Origin: Diplocloster agilis
Lineage (GTDB): Bacteria > Bacillota > Clostridia > Lachnospirales > Lachnospiraceae
Assembly (NCBI RefSeq): GCF_019042275.1
Contig: NZ_JAHQCW010000004.1
Span: forward strand, 62,001 to 126,000
Direction: 5' to 3'
Length of the DNA stretch: 64,000 nucleotides
Below the pieces are notes generated by a model. The model was not told the origin of the DNA and did not search any database. It worked only from the letters and a program-made list of their open reading frames with translations. Shown one piece after another: positions 16,823 to 26,381 of the stretch. Position numbers and translations under genes: made by a program. Numbering within the stretch: position 1 is the first letter of the stretch; each line of letters opens with the position of its first letter.

Positions 16823-17743
16823 TTAAAGCAGTATGCCTTTCATGTACTCGGTCATCCGGATAAACTGTTCCACTTCCGACACGCAGGTGTCATTGAGCAG
16901 GGCCGGGTCTTTCGTACGGGATACGATTGTCCGGAAATTCCCGATCTTGCGCTGATAATATTTCGCATTGATCGGATATACCTGGCGCTCAATGAAGGAG
17001 GCCATGGTCAGGAAGTCCGCCATGATTCCGGCTTTCTCCGGCTCTTTCTCGAAATTCTCCGTCAGCCATACATAGAGTTCGGGATGGAAGTTGGCCATTA
17101 CCCCGCTGAAGCCGCCGGCTCCTTCCCGGAGGGAATCCAAAAGGGTGGAGGTGTTGGCGTTGAATAGTTTTAATTTGCTGCCCTTGATGGCTTCCAGTTT
17201 TCCTTTAATATTTTCCATGTCGCAGCTGGTATCTTTGGTGAAATAGAACCGGCCGGTCTGGGCGCACCACTTCAACAGCTCGGGCGTCATGACCCTCTTG
17301 TAGGGATAGGGGCACTCGTAAAAGCCCAGAGGAAGATCTTCGGGAAGCTCTTTTAACAATTTCTTCAGATTGGAGAGCCAGATTTCATCGCTTTCCTCTT
17401 CTTTTGCCAGACGGTTCGTTAACATGATCACCGCATCCGCGCCGGCTTTTGCGATTTCGTTCAGTTCTTTCGCCTGATCCTCAAGAGAATCGGATATATG
17501 GCCGGAGGAAACCACAGCGACTCTTCCGGCTGCTTTTTCCACCACGAAGCGGGTAATCTCGACGCGCTCTTCCAGGGATAAGAAGAACATCTCGCTGGAC
17601 TGGCAGACGGCAAATAAACCGGCTACCCCTGCGTCGATATACCACTCGATCAGTCTGCCGAGGGATTCATAGTCTACCTTATTGTCCTCTGTGAATGGCG
17701 TTAACATAACCGGATATACACCCTTTGGAAATTCTGTTCTCAT
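16823..17743 (-). CDS. DapA/NanA-family class I aldolase (lyase)
   Basis: This 306-residue protein belongs to the dihydrodipicolinate synthase/N-acetylneuraminate lyase family. It has the TIM-barrel start GVYPVMLTPFTEDNKVDYESL, a GFYECPYPYK segment with the active-site Tyr, and the Schiff-base Lys in FYFTKDTSCD. The usual GGTGE loop is changed to CQSSEMFFLS, so the substrate is likely not the standard one. It would cleave a 2-keto-3-deoxy sugar acid or a sialic-type acid into pyruvate and an aldehyde. It sits between a GH106-like enzyme and the sialidase-fold protein. AGGAGG precedes the ATG. Confidence 0.88.
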   Translation of the reverse strand: MRTEFPKGVYPVMLTPFTEDNKVDYESLGRLIEWYIDAGVAGLFAVCQSSEMFFLSLEERVEITRFVVEKAAGRVAVVSSGHISDSLEDQAKELNEIAKAGADAVIMLTNRLAKEEESDEIWLSNLKKLLKELPEDLPLGFYECPYPYKRVMTPELLKWCAQTGRFYFTKDTSCDMENIKGKLEAIKGSKLKLFNANTSTLLDSLREGAGGFSGVMANFHPELYVWLTENFEKEPEKAGIMADFLTMASFIERQVYPINAKYYQRKIGNFRTIVSRTKDPALLNDTCVSEVEQFIRMTEYMKGILL

Positions 17744-17790
17744 AACTTTATTCCTCCTGAATCTTTTCTCTTTTTATTTTTTATTTACAA

Positions 17791-18810
17791 TTATTTAAAT
17801 CCGTCCAGTTCCAGACACCAGTAAGCGACGGCTTCGCGTTTATAGGTGTATGTGACATGAATACGGCGGCCTTCCGCGATCACCGCCGGATAGGAGAATT
17901 CTCCCTGTCCGGTCTCCATATCCAACAGTTTATCCCAGTGGATTCCGTTGTCATCTGAGGTCAGCAGCGAAATGGGGGACCGCCTGCCCCAGTTTTCAGC
18001 GACCGGATTGCACGCCAGAACCAGCCGGCCATCCTCCATCCGCACCAGATCCAGACCGCTGTTATTATTGGGCAGCCCCGTGGCATAGGCCGGACACCAG
18101 CTCTGCCCGTAATCTTCGGAATCGCTCCGGAATACCCGGCCTTCCGAACTTCTCAGCAGCATATGCACATTTCCCGGGGCGGATTCCCACAGAGAGGGCT
18201 GTATCACCCCTCTGCCCGCAAAAGACTGTTCGGTTACCGGTATGCCGCTGCCGGTTATTTCCTGTTGGGGCAGATAGCCGCTCTGTGGTATGCAGATATC
18301 CTTGCTCCTGATCCAATGACCGCCTTCGTCCACGCTCCTGTCTACAAAGGCTGTCCACACATCTGTTTCCAGGGATGCCGGCGCCAGGATACTTCCGTCG
18401 GATAAACGGATCATTTTATTCTTCACAGGCCCGCGGCCTCCCAGATCGCCGGGAACCAGTTCTCTGGATTTCGTCCAGGTCCGGCCGCCATCCGTGGATT
18501 GCACGACCATGGTCCTCCATTGGCTGATCTTATGTCCGACCTTAAAGCAGAGGCCGATCACCTGTTCACTGTAACGGAACAGTACCGGATTCCAGTGGGG
18601 TTCCTCCGTGGCTTCTATGAGCCATGGACTGCTGAAGGTTCCTGCTTCCCGGGCGGCCATCCAGATTCCCGTGTCCGGCGCGCCTTCCGCGCTGCCTCCG
18701 AACCAGGCGGCCAGCATGCGGTCTTCTTCTGCTCTCAGAAGGGTGGAGGCATGGCACATCTGTGTTTTTCCCTCCAGGGAAATGAGTTGTCTCTCTATCA
18801 CCCGATACAT
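17791..18810 (-). CDS. Sialidase-fold (BNR repeat) exo-glycosidase-like protein
   Basis: This 339-residue protein has the six-bladed propeller pattern of sialidase-like (BNR_2) proteins. Asp-box motifs appear as STDGGRTW, SVDEGGHW, SEDYGQSW and TSDDNGIHW. The N-terminus reads HASTLLRAEEDRMLAAWFGGSAEGAPDTG without a signal peptide. Such folds include GH33 sialidases, but also arabinanases and polysaccharide lyases, so sialidase activity should not be assumed. It lies in one operon with two GH106-like rhamnosidases, a DapA-family lyase and a YhcH protein. That context fits either sialic acid or a rhamnose-uronic acid glycan. Confidence 0.82.
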   Translation of the reverse strand: MYRVIERQLISLEGKTQMCHASTLLRAEEDRMLAAWFGGSAEGAPDTGIWMAAREAGTFSSPWLIEATEEPHWNPVLFRYSEQVIGLCFKVGHKISQWRTMVVQSTDGGRTWTKSRELVPGDLGGRGPVKNKMIRLSDGSILAPASLETDVWTAFVDRSVDEGGHWIRSKDICIPQSGYLPQQEITGSGIPVTEQSFAGRGVIQPSLWESAPGNVHMLLRSSEGRVFRSDSEDYGQSWCPAYATGLPNNNSGLDLVRMEDGRLVLACNPVAENWGRRSPISLLTSDDNGIHWDKLLDMETGQGEFSYPAVIAEGRRIHVTYTYKREAVAYWCLELDGFK

Positions 18811-18820
18811 ACTTTTTCCT

Positions 18821-21800
18821 CTATTCCTCTTCCAGCCAGCAGACAGGAGTGGTCAGGATTCCCATCTCTTTCAGCTGGTATTCATAGCTCCACTTGTTCC
18901 CCTGTGTCCGCCACAGATTCGGCCCATACCAGGTTTCCGCGGCGTCCGCGTTGTGAACCGGCCCGAAGGCGTTATGCCGGTTTCCGAAGATCTTTATTCT
19001 CAATTGGTGCGCTCCCTTTTTCACATGGCCGCAGTTGATCCGATACGGGGCCAGCACCACATTTCCAGCCTTTTTCCCGTCCAGTTCCACCTGTATCAGC
19101 GCCCCGCGGTAGTGGGAGAACTCCAGATGAAGCTCACCTTCGCCGCAGGTTAACGGAACCTCATAGACCAGATTCCCCGCATAGAACGGCAGACCCTGCC
19201 TGGTGAAGTCTCCGAACTGAATCTTTTCCGGAAGGGGGATCAGCTTCTTTTTCCGGCCGCTGACCTGAACGCCGAAGCCTCCCAGCAGATAACACCATTC
19301 CACATTGGTCTTTCGGCCGAAGGGAAGGGTTATCTCCAGAATATTTTTTCCGGCGCAGATCGGGGGCAGCGCTGTCTTGCGGATGCACTCATCCACGTAC
19401 CAGCCGGTGTCCTGCAGGGGAACCGGCCGGCCATTCAGCCGGATTTGGGCCTGCTCCGGGTGTTCCATCGCAAGAACCGGAGCGTTTACCTCCACCTCCG
19501 AGCTGATCGTAAACCGCAGCCGCAGGGTGTGGTCAGCCTTTTCTTCCTCTTCGTATATCCAGGGCTGGGCCAGGGCTTCCATCCGCAGGGGCAGTCCCAG
19601 CTTTTCCCGGAACTTGTTGTCGATTCTCAGGATCTCTTCTTCCGGCTGCCATGCCTCCCCGTCAAACGCATATTCCGCCAGATCTAACAGCAGCGCGTTT
19701 TCCTCCTCCAGCTCATATCCGCTGGGTTCCGGTAATTCGGAGGTCTCTTTGGGCAGATGACAGACTTGTTTTCCAAGCCCGGTCTTCGCCGGTACTTCCT
19801 GTCCCTTAGGAACCGGTTCCAGCCGAAGAAGCAGGCTGTCGTGCTGTGAACCGTAATAGGTAATGAGGGTTCTGCCGTTTTGGTATTTTGCATCTATGGG
19901 ATATATTTCTCCCGTCATGGTATCGTAAACCACCGGACGGCAGCGCCGGTTGAGCCGGATGGTCCATTCCTCCGTGTAGGTAATATGCTCGTTTCTTGGC
20001 TTATTCACATGGCAGATGAACAGCCACTGGCCGCTGCCGTCGTCCCGCAGCTGATAGAACAGGTTGGAGGCCCGGTTTCCGGTCTCTTTGTGTTTCATTC
20101 TGGTGGGATCGTCTCCGTCGACACCCCGTACCGTAATGTCGATATCCCGGTATTTCTCCAGCGCTTCCAGCAGATTTCCCCGGTTAAAGGGGATTCTCGT
20201 ACAGCGTAAGGCCAGCTTTTCCGGCGCCCCGCTCACTCTGGCGTCCATATAGCGCGGCAGATTTCCCATAAACAGCACTTCGCCGCCCCTGTCCGCGAAT
20301 GCTTCCAGCAGGTCAACGGTATGCTTTCTCAGTGTGTGGCATTCGGGTACGATTACCACGTCATAGGCCATTGCTCCCATATGGAATTTCGAATCCTGGG
20401 TCTGCGCCTGTTCCTCCTCCAGAACGGATTCCGACAGGAAGTCAAAGTCGATCAGACCGAACAGAAGCCACTCGATCAGGGTTTCAAAATTATGTTCCAA
20501 TACCTGACGGATTAAGGAGGTCTGTTCTTTATTTCCCCAATGAATCCAATAGGATTCCACCGGGTGGATGACGCCGACCCGCACATGGGGCGTTCCCCGG
20601 GTCAGGGCCGTGTTCAGTCTGGCAAAGTGATTCTCTATGTAGGGGTATTCTTTGTACCACGGGGACTGGTAACCGATGCTGGCGGGATAATCCCGCTTGG
20701 CTTCCCCTTCCATGGAGACCCAGCTCAAATGAGGCACGCGCACGGTGACTCCCAGCGCGGCCTGCCAGTCCCCCGCCAGTTTGTGGTTCCGGAGGTCAAA
20801 GTCCCAGCCGGTCACTCCGTACAGCTCGCTCATGACCCCTTCCCGGCCCTCCTGGCGGGCGATGCTCTGCGCCTGCTTGGCCGTGGAATATTCCCGGCGG
20901 TCGCACAGCATGTCGATTCCGGGCAGGCCGAAATTCTTCATGGGGCGCATCACTTCCCCGATGGCCAGCGTCTGGGAGTGCAGCGTCCATTCATTCATCA
21001 TATGGCCGGTCAGGGCGATGCCATGTTCCCGGCACCAATTACCGATATTGTCTCCGAAGGCCTCCGAAAAACGTTCACTGACATGGACATGATAGAGATA
21101 ACGGGCGTGGGATACCGGGATATCCTTCTGTTCCCAGATCAGCTCCGGCAGATGTTCAATAATAGAAAAGCCATATTTTTCCCGGAAAGTGTCTTCAAAG
21201 TCATCGGTGAAAGGAAAGATAACCGGTTCTCTGGAGAACGGCTCCCGCAGCATTTCTTTATGGCTGGTCTGGGGTTCGTCGGTAAAAATTGCCGGAATCT
21301 TTGTTCCAAAATCTTCTTTTAACTCTTCATAATATTTTTCATGGGTCAGTTCAATAAAACGGTCAATGGCCTTTTTATCCAGTGTATTTACATAAGCCTG
21401 ATTATTAAACCAAGGGGTATCGCCCGAGATTTCCAGATAGGCTTTCCACAGGTCTCCGGTTGCTTCGCTGCCTGCCTCTTCCTCATCATCCACTTTTTCG
21501 TAGGATGTCATATATCCCTCTTCGTCCAGATGAATCCGGTATTTTCCAATCCCCGTCCGGTTCTTACTGCGCACCGCCTTGGCCGCGGCCATATAGGCCC
21601 CCTCCTCCGGGTCCGGCGCGTCGTCCGGCGCGAAAACCAGGAATCTGGTGCGGTACTGCTGATCCCGGGTCACAAAACCGCCGGCGCTGCCGGAGGGCCA
21701 GCGGTCCTCGTCGTAGAGCCAGCAGAGCATATTCTGCTTCTTGGCCTCTTCCTCACACATCTTGATTTTCTGAAAGAAATCTTCTCCCAGGTAGCGGGTG

Positions 21801-21991
21801 TCCAGGCCCACACGGCAGTGCATGTGAAAGCCGCCCATTCCCATCTCCTTTAACTGTCCGATCTCCTTTAACAAAAGCTCATCCTCCAGGCCGCAGTTCC
21901 AGGCCCAGAAAGGGGCCGCCCGGTACTCGCTGGTCGGATTCCGGAACAGAGACTTTGACAGCTCCGGTTCCTGTGCTTTCTTGTATAACAT
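18821..21991 (-). CDS. GH106-like glycoside hydrolase (alpha-L-rhamnosidase family), 1056 aa
   Basis: This protein is a paralogue of the 13578-16799 enzyme. Matching landmarks are APFWAWNCGLEDELLLKEI, MGGFHMHCRVGLDTRYL, CWLYDEDRWPSGSAGGF, AIFTDEPQTSHKEM and MSELYGVTGWDFDLRNHKL. The C-terminal half is a set of beta-sandwich modules, including a carbohydrate-binding-like segment near the end. No signal peptide is visible. The ATG follows GGAGGGCATTAC. It is the first enzyme after the response regulator, and a 42-bp-arm hairpin lies in the gap. Two diverged paralogues suggest two linkages in one rhamnose-containing glycan. Confidence 0.88.
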   Translation of the reverse strand: MLYKKAQEPELSKSLFRNPTSEYRAAPFWAWNCGLEDELLLKEIGQLKEMGMGGFHMHCRVGLDTRYLGEDFFQKIKMCEEEAKKQNMLCWLYDEDRWPSGSAGGFVTRDQQYRTRFLVFAPDDAPDPEEGAYMAAAKAVRSKNRTGIGKYRIHLDEEGYMTSYEKVDDEEEAGSEATGDLWKAYLEISGDTPWFNNQAYVNTLDKKAIDRFIELTHEKYYEELKEDFGTKIPAIFTDEPQTSHKEMLREPFSREPVIFPFTDDFEDTFREKYGFSIIEHLPELIWEQKDIPVSHARYLYHVHVSERFSEAFGDNIGNWCREHGIALTGHMMNEWTLHSQTLAIGEVMRPMKNFGLPGIDMLCDRREYSTAKQAQSIARQEGREGVMSELYGVTGWDFDLRNHKLAGDWQAALGVTVRVPHLSWVSMEGEAKRDYPASIGYQSPWYKEYPYIENHFARLNTALTRGTPHVRVGVIHPVESYWIHWGNKEQTSLIRQVLEHNFETLIEWLLFGLIDFDFLSESVLEEEQAQTQDSKFHMGAMAYDVVIVPECHTLRKHTVDLLEAFADRGGEVLFMGNLPRYMDARVSGAPEKLALRCTRIPFNRGNLLEALEKYRDIDITVRGVDGDDPTRMKHKETGNRASNLFYQLRDDGSGQWLFICHVNKPRNEHITYTEEWTIRLNRRCRPVVYDTMTGEIYPIDAKYQNGRTLITYYGSQHDSLLLRLEPVPKGQEVPAKTGLGKQVCHLPKETSELPEPSGYELEEENALLLDLAEYAFDGEAWQPEEEILRIDNKFREKLGLPLRMEALAQPWIYEEEEKADHTLRLRFTISSEVEVNAPVLAMEHPEQAQIRLNGRPVPLQDTGWYVDECIRKTALPPICAGKNILEITLPFGRKTNVEWCYLLGGFGVQVSGRKKKLIPLPEKIQFGDFTRQGLPFYAGNLVYEVPLTCGEGELHLEFSHYRGALIQVELDGKKAGNVVLAPYRINCGHVKKGAHQLRIKIFGNRHNAFGPVHNADAAETWYGPNLWRTQGNKWSYEYQLKEMGILTTPVCWLEEE

Positions 21992-22004
21992 GTAATGCCC
22001 TCCG

Positions 22005-22096
22005 TTTCAGTTGGGGACATGTCCATTCCAGTTTGGGACATGTCCATTTCATTCTGGACATGTCCCAAACTGGAATGGACATGTCCCAAATTGAAA
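22005..22096. repeat. GGACATGTCC repeat cluster B forming a 42-bp-arm inverted repeat
   Basis: Arms at 22005-22046 and 22055-22096 match at 40 of 42 positions around an eight-base loop (22047-22054). Each arm holds two GGACATGTCC palindromes, so four occur in 92 bases. The element ends directly against the response-regulator stop codon (22097) and precedes the GH106-like gene. In RNA it would form a very stable hairpin; there is no following T-run on the minus strand. Confidence 0.92.
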
Positions 22097-23632
22097 CTAC
22101 CGGTGTTGGTTGCGGTATTCCACCGGCGTTAAGTTGGTCATTTTCTTGAATATTTTGAAAAAGTACTTGGGATTGGAATAGCCGATCTCATCCGATATCC
22201 GCTCCGCGCTCAGGTCTGTCTCCTGCAGAAGCTGCTTGGCCTTTTCCAGCCGGATATCCGCCAGATATTCATTGAAACTCATGTTCAATTTTTCTTTGAT
22301 CAGGCTGCTGCAGGCGGCCGACGGGACATAGAACTGGGACGCCAGCACCTGAAGGGTCAGCTTCCGGTGATAATTGTTCAGGATGTACTCCTGTATCCGG
22401 CCGAACAGCAGATCGCTCTCCTGGGAGGCCATCCGTATGGAATTCAGGATGAGGATCACATAGCCGGAAATCTCTTTTTGCATCTTTTCGAGGTTTGGCT
22501 GGAACATGTAGCGGCGGTAGAAGACGCTCATGATATCATCGGTTTCCGTGTTGTTCTGCACCGCGTAATCATTTACTTTGTCTATCAGATTTTCACAGGT
22601 ATTCCCGATCACGCCCAATGTGTGTTTGGACAGATCCATTCCGCCGAAAAAATCATCCAGCAATTCTTTTGTATCCTGATTCTGATATTTCAGGCGGCGA
22701 AACAGATTCTTCATATGGTCCTCGGAATAAGCCATGCCCTTCTGATCGGAAATGGCTTTTGCCGGAAGAATCCGCACCCGGTCGTTTAAGAAGATCTGGC
22801 GGTTCAGCCTCTCGTTTATCAGGTAACAGCGGTTCAGCTTCTCAAAGCCCTGAACCGGATCGCTGATGAAGATAAACAGCTTGCCTGCCGGAGTGGCTTT
22901 CTCCAGATAGCGGGCGATATGCTGCGCTTTCCCTTCCATTTTCTCCTGCAAATCTTCCCGGGCGGTTTCCATCAGGATAAAATACTGGAATTTATTCGTC
23001 GGGTTTTCCAGGATAATGTAATTAATGTCGTTCAGATGTTCCCCGCAGATCTCCCGGGCCTTGCGGATACTTTCCTGGTCCTTGCTGTTCACGGATATCA
23101 GGAGATTGCAGCTTTTTAAGTTATAATTCCTGGAGGCCAGTTCTTCCTCCGTGGTATCGTTCCACGGCTCCAGCAGCGCCTGGATCAGCACGTCCTGCTC
23201 CTGTTTTAGTTCAAAAAAGGCGACTTTTTCTTCCAGCTTAATCAGATTTTTCTGTTGTTCGATCTGTGCGATCGCCTTGGCCAGCTGCTTTTCGATCTCT
23301 TCGGTGGAGAACGGCTTCAGCACGTATCCGACCGCTTTTTTCTCTATGGCCTTGCTGACATAGTCAAAGGCCTTGTATCCGCTGATGACAATAATCGGTT
23401 TGTCGGGATAGCGCTCGGCGATCTTCTCCAGGAATTCCATTCCGTCCATTTTCGTCATTTTCATGTCGGTAATGATAATATCCGGATCCTCCGCCTCTAT
23501 GAGCGCCAGGCCCTCGATCCCATTGGCCGCTTCCCCCGCGCAGGCTATCTGTATGGAAGTTATGTCTTTGATCTTGCTGATTAACCCTTTTCTGATCAGG
23601 ACTTCATCATCTACAATAATATAACGGTACAT
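22097..23632 (-). CDS. AraC-type response regulator (YesN family)
   Basis: This 511-residue regulator has an N-terminal receiver domain (YRYIIVDDEVLIRKGL; phospho-acceptor Asp in IIITDMKMTKMDGMEF; conserved Lys in YVLKPF). A central linker follows, then a C-terminal AraC HTH (LTLQVLASQFYVPSAACSSL and ISDEIGYSNPKYFFKIFKKM). It is the YesN partner of the kinase encoded just upstream. It probably activates the sugar ABC genes and glycosidases in response to a glycan breakdown product. Direct repeats at 28807 and 28830 are candidate targets. Confidence 0.93.
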   Translation of the reverse strand: MYRYIIVDDEVLIRKGLISKIKDITSIQIACAGEAANGIEGLALIEAEDPDIIITDMKMTKMDGMEFLEKIAERYPDKPIIVISGYKAFDYVSKAIEKKAVGYVLKPFSTEEIEKQLAKAIAQIEQQKNLIKLEEKVAFFELKQEQDVLIQALLEPWNDTTEEELASRNYNLKSCNLLISVNSKDQESIRKAREICGEHLNDINYIILENPTNKFQYFILMETAREDLQEKMEGKAQHIARYLEKATPAGKLFIFISDPVQGFEKLNRCYLINERLNRQIFLNDRVRILPAKAISDQKGMAYSEDHMKNLFRRLKYQNQDTKELLDDFFGGMDLSKHTLGVIGNTCENLIDKVNDYAVQNNTETDDIMSVFYRRYMFQPNLEKMQKEISGYVILILNSIRMASQESDLLFGRIQEYILNNYHRKLTLQVLASQFYVPSAACSSLIKEKLNMSFNEYLADIRLEKAKQLLQETDLSAERISDEIGYSNPKYFFKIFKKMTNLTPVEYRNQHR

Positions 23633-23681
23633 ATAGTTCTAAAGCCCCTTTCCAATCGTAATTCATTGATCCGGACCCTGT

Positions 23682-25454
23682 TTATGAAATATGAAACGGC
23701 AGGGTCATGGTTACGGTCACACCTTCGCCCGGCCGGCTGTCTATGGCCAGTCCGAACTTGTCGCAGTAGAGCAGCTGAATCCGCTTATGAATATTCGACA
23801 ATCCGATACTGCTGTATCTGGCGTCTTCGGAAATCGTGTCGGGATGATAGATCCTCTCCCGGACCTGAACGAGCGTCTCGCCGTCCATTCCTCTTCCGTT
23901 GTCTTTCACCTGAATCATCAGGCTGCCGTTTTCCCGGATTGCCCTTATGGAGATCTTCCAGGGCATCTCCTGGCCGGTCAGCCCGTGTTCTATGGCATTT
24001 TCCACCACAGGCTGGAGCATAAACTTCAGCACTTTGGCTTCCAGCAGCTCTTCGGTAATATCCAGATCCACCTGGATCTGATTCCCGAACCGGATCTCCT
24101 GGATATTGATATACTGGCGGATGTGCTTAACCTCGGTTTTCAGTTTCTCTTCGTCCCGCTCGTACTCGATACTGTAGCGCAGCATATCGCCAAGGGATTT
24201 TGACATGGTGACGATCTGCTGGTTATTCTCGATCTGGGCCAGACAATTAATATTTTCCAACGTATTGAAAATAAAATGCGCGTTAATTTGTGACATCAGG
24301 TTCCTAAGCCTGCTTTTCAGGAATTGGATCTCGCTGACATATTTTTCCTCGATCAGCTGATTGATCTGCTTTAACATATTTTCATAGCAACGGTAGAGCA
24401 CACCGATCTCATCCTGACGGGTCCGGTATTTATTCTCAAAGCACTGTTTGATGTCTTTCGTATTGCTCATGATACTGGCCAGTGATACCAGCGGCGTCAG
24501 CAGCACCTTTTCCGTAAATAAAAGCAGGACGATGATAAAGACCAGGATGGCCACGATAATCGCAATCAGGTACACCGTACTCTTGTTGGAAACCTGGGCC
24601 AGCGTCTCAAAGGACACCTCATTGACTATGTTCCAGTCCTCCACGTTCAAGGTTCCGTATATATAAGCGTCATTGCTTCCCTTTTTGATGATCACGCCGC
24701 TTTCATTCCCGATAATTTCCTGGATTTCACTTTCTTTTAAGCTGACATCCCCGGAATCCCCGTAGAGAATGGCGCCTTCCGCGTCCATGACAAAGTTCTT
24801 TCCCCAGGGCAGGCTGTTGTCCTGGATATTGTCAAAAATATCGTCGTTACAGACCAGGGCCAATACGGCCGAATGCTCGCCCTTCACATCCGTGAACCGT
24901 CTGGCGATCACGATTTTCTGCTGGTCCGGCGGGAAATTGTCGGGCCGGTACATTTTCGTAACCTGGAGGCTTTCGCTTTTCATCAGGTCCTGATACCAGA
25001 CCGATTCCTCGTAATCCTTTTCCAGCCCCAGCTCCCTGTTTCTTACGAAGGAATAGGTATACCCGCTTTCGTTAAATAGATACACGCCCTCCGCGTACTG
25101 GTTATTTCCGATCAGATTACTGCATACATACTCATACATGCGGTAATTTTTCAGCCGCTGGCCGGCAGTCAGAAGATTTTCCCGGGTCTCATTCTCACAG
25201 ATATACAGCATACAATTGCGGCCGTCGTACTCACTGAAGATCAGGGACGTCATCACGCCGTCCAGGTTTTCAAAAATATTGTTTATCCTTGAGGTAACCA
25301 CTTTCACTTCATTGTTGCTGGCCGTCGATATCTGCGCCTGGTAAAACTGTGTGATATTTCTTAAGGTAAAGATAAACAGTACGACGATGGGCAGAATGGA
25401 TATGGCCAGCAGGCATCCTAATATTTTAAAGCGGATACTTTTTGAACGTTTCAT
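23682..25454 (-). CDS. Sensor histidine kinase (YesM family)
   Basis: This 590-residue membrane kinase has an N-terminal membrane segment (about residues 10-32), a large extracellular sensing region, a second membrane segment near residues 290-313 and a HAMP-like linker. The His_kinase domain carries the phospho-acceptor His in MSQINAHFIFNTLENI. The ATPase domain has VVENAIEHGL, VKDNGRGMDGE and SSIGLSNIHKRIQLLY. It signals to the adjacent YesN-type regulator. The ATG follows GGAGGTGCGTTT. The ligand is probably a sugar or oligosaccharide from the locus. Confidence 0.93.
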   Translation of the reverse strand: MKRSKSIRFKILGCLLAISILPIVVLFIFTLRNITQFYQAQISTASNNEVKVVTSRINNIFENLDGVMTSLIFSEYDGRNCMLYICENETRENLLTAGQRLKNYRMYEYVCSNLIGNNQYAEGVYLFNESGYTYSFVRNRELGLEKDYEESVWYQDLMKSESLQVTKMYRPDNFPPDQQKIVIARRFTDVKGEHSAVLALVCNDDIFDNIQDNSLPWGKNFVMDAEGAILYGDSGDVSLKESEIQEIIGNESGVIIKKGSNDAYIYGTLNVEDWNIVNEVSFETLAQVSNKSTVYLIAIIVAILVFIIVLLLFTEKVLLTPLVSLASIMSNTKDIKQCFENKYRTRQDEIGVLYRCYENMLKQINQLIEEKYVSEIQFLKSRLRNLMSQINAHFIFNTLENINCLAQIENNQQIVTMSKSLGDMLRYSIEYERDEEKLKTEVKHIRQYINIQEIRFGNQIQVDLDITEELLEAKVLKFMLQPVVENAIEHGLTGQEMPWKISIRAIRENGSLMIQVKDNGRGMDGETLVQVRERIYHPDTISEDARYSSIGLSNIHKRIQLLYCDKFGLAIDSRPGEGVTVTMTLPFHIS

Positions 25455-25547
25455 AAACGCACCTCCAACTGTTCTCCATTCTACCGTATTAGCCGTAATT
25501 ATACAAACACCGACGCTGTCACACTGCCGCTGTCACATCGGCCGCAC

Positions 25548-26381
25548 TCAGCCTTTGACCGCTCCCACGGTCAGACCGCTGACAAAATACCGCTGCAGGA
25601 ATATGTAAATAATAAGAATCGGGATCGCGCTTAGGAAGCAGGCCGCGAATAGCATATTCCACTGGGTTGCATTTTCCATGTCGCCGATGAAGTTTAACAT
25701 CGTCAATGGCAAGGTCTTCTTTTCCGGAGCGGACAAAAACAGCATGCTGAAGAAGAAATCATTCCAGATGGGAACTCCCTGCGTGATCACAATCGACGTA
25801 AGGGCCGGTTTGGTCAGCGGGATTACGATCTGTCCGAAGGTTCTGATTGTTCCGGCTCCGTCTATCGTCGCCGCTTCCTCTAACGCATAGGGCACACTGG
25901 ATTTTATGAAATTCGTGTACAGGAAAATGGAAAACGGCAGGGCCGAGGTCACGTACAGGGCAATAGGCGCTGCGATCGTATTGCCGATTCCGATTCCATT
26001 TACGATCCGGTACATGGGAATGATGGACATCTGGGCGGACACGATCATACCGGCCAGGAAAAAGATCTGGAAAAAAGGTCCTAATTTTCCTCTCAGTCTG
26101 GCGATCGCATAACCTGCCATAGAGGTAAATAGCAGCAACAGAACCGCACTGATAAAGGTAATCAGAACGCTGTTCTTAAGCGACCGGAAATAATTCATCT
26201 TGTCAAACGCCAGCCCGTAACTCTCCAGGGAAAAATTCTGGAACAGGTTCAGATAAGAGCTCGAATCTTTGAGCGGCCGGAAAGACCCTGACAAAGCGAT
26301 AATAATAGGGGAAAGGAACAGCAGGAAAAATAATGCCAGGCAGATGGTGATAATAATTTCTTTTCTTACACTTTTTCTCAT
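25548..26381 (-). CDS. Carbohydrate ABC transporter permease (MalG family)
   Basis: This 277-residue membrane protein shows about six hydrophobic segments and the cytoplasmic EAA loop EEAATIDGAGTIRTFGQIVIPLTKP that contacts the ATPase. The C-terminal end RYFVSGLTVGAVKG is typical of MalG-type sugar permeases. Its start overlaps the stop of the MalF-like gene (TAATG). No ATPase is encoded nearby, so a shared MsmK-like ATPase elsewhere is likely, as is usual in Firmicutes. Confidence 0.94.
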   Translation of the reverse strand: MRKSVRKEIIITICLALFFLLFLSPIIIALSGSFRPLKDSSSYLNLFQNFSLESYGLAFDKMNYFRSLKNSVLITFISAVLLLLFTSMAGYAIARLRGKLGPFFQIFFLAGMIVSAQMSIIPMYRIVNGIGIGNTIAAPIALYVTSALPFSIFLYTNFIKSSVPYALEEAATIDGAGTIRTFGQIVIPLTKPALTSIVITQGVPIWNDFFFSMLFLSAPEKKTLPLTMLNFIGDMENATQWNMLFAACFLSAIPILIIYIFLQRYFVSGLTVGAVKG

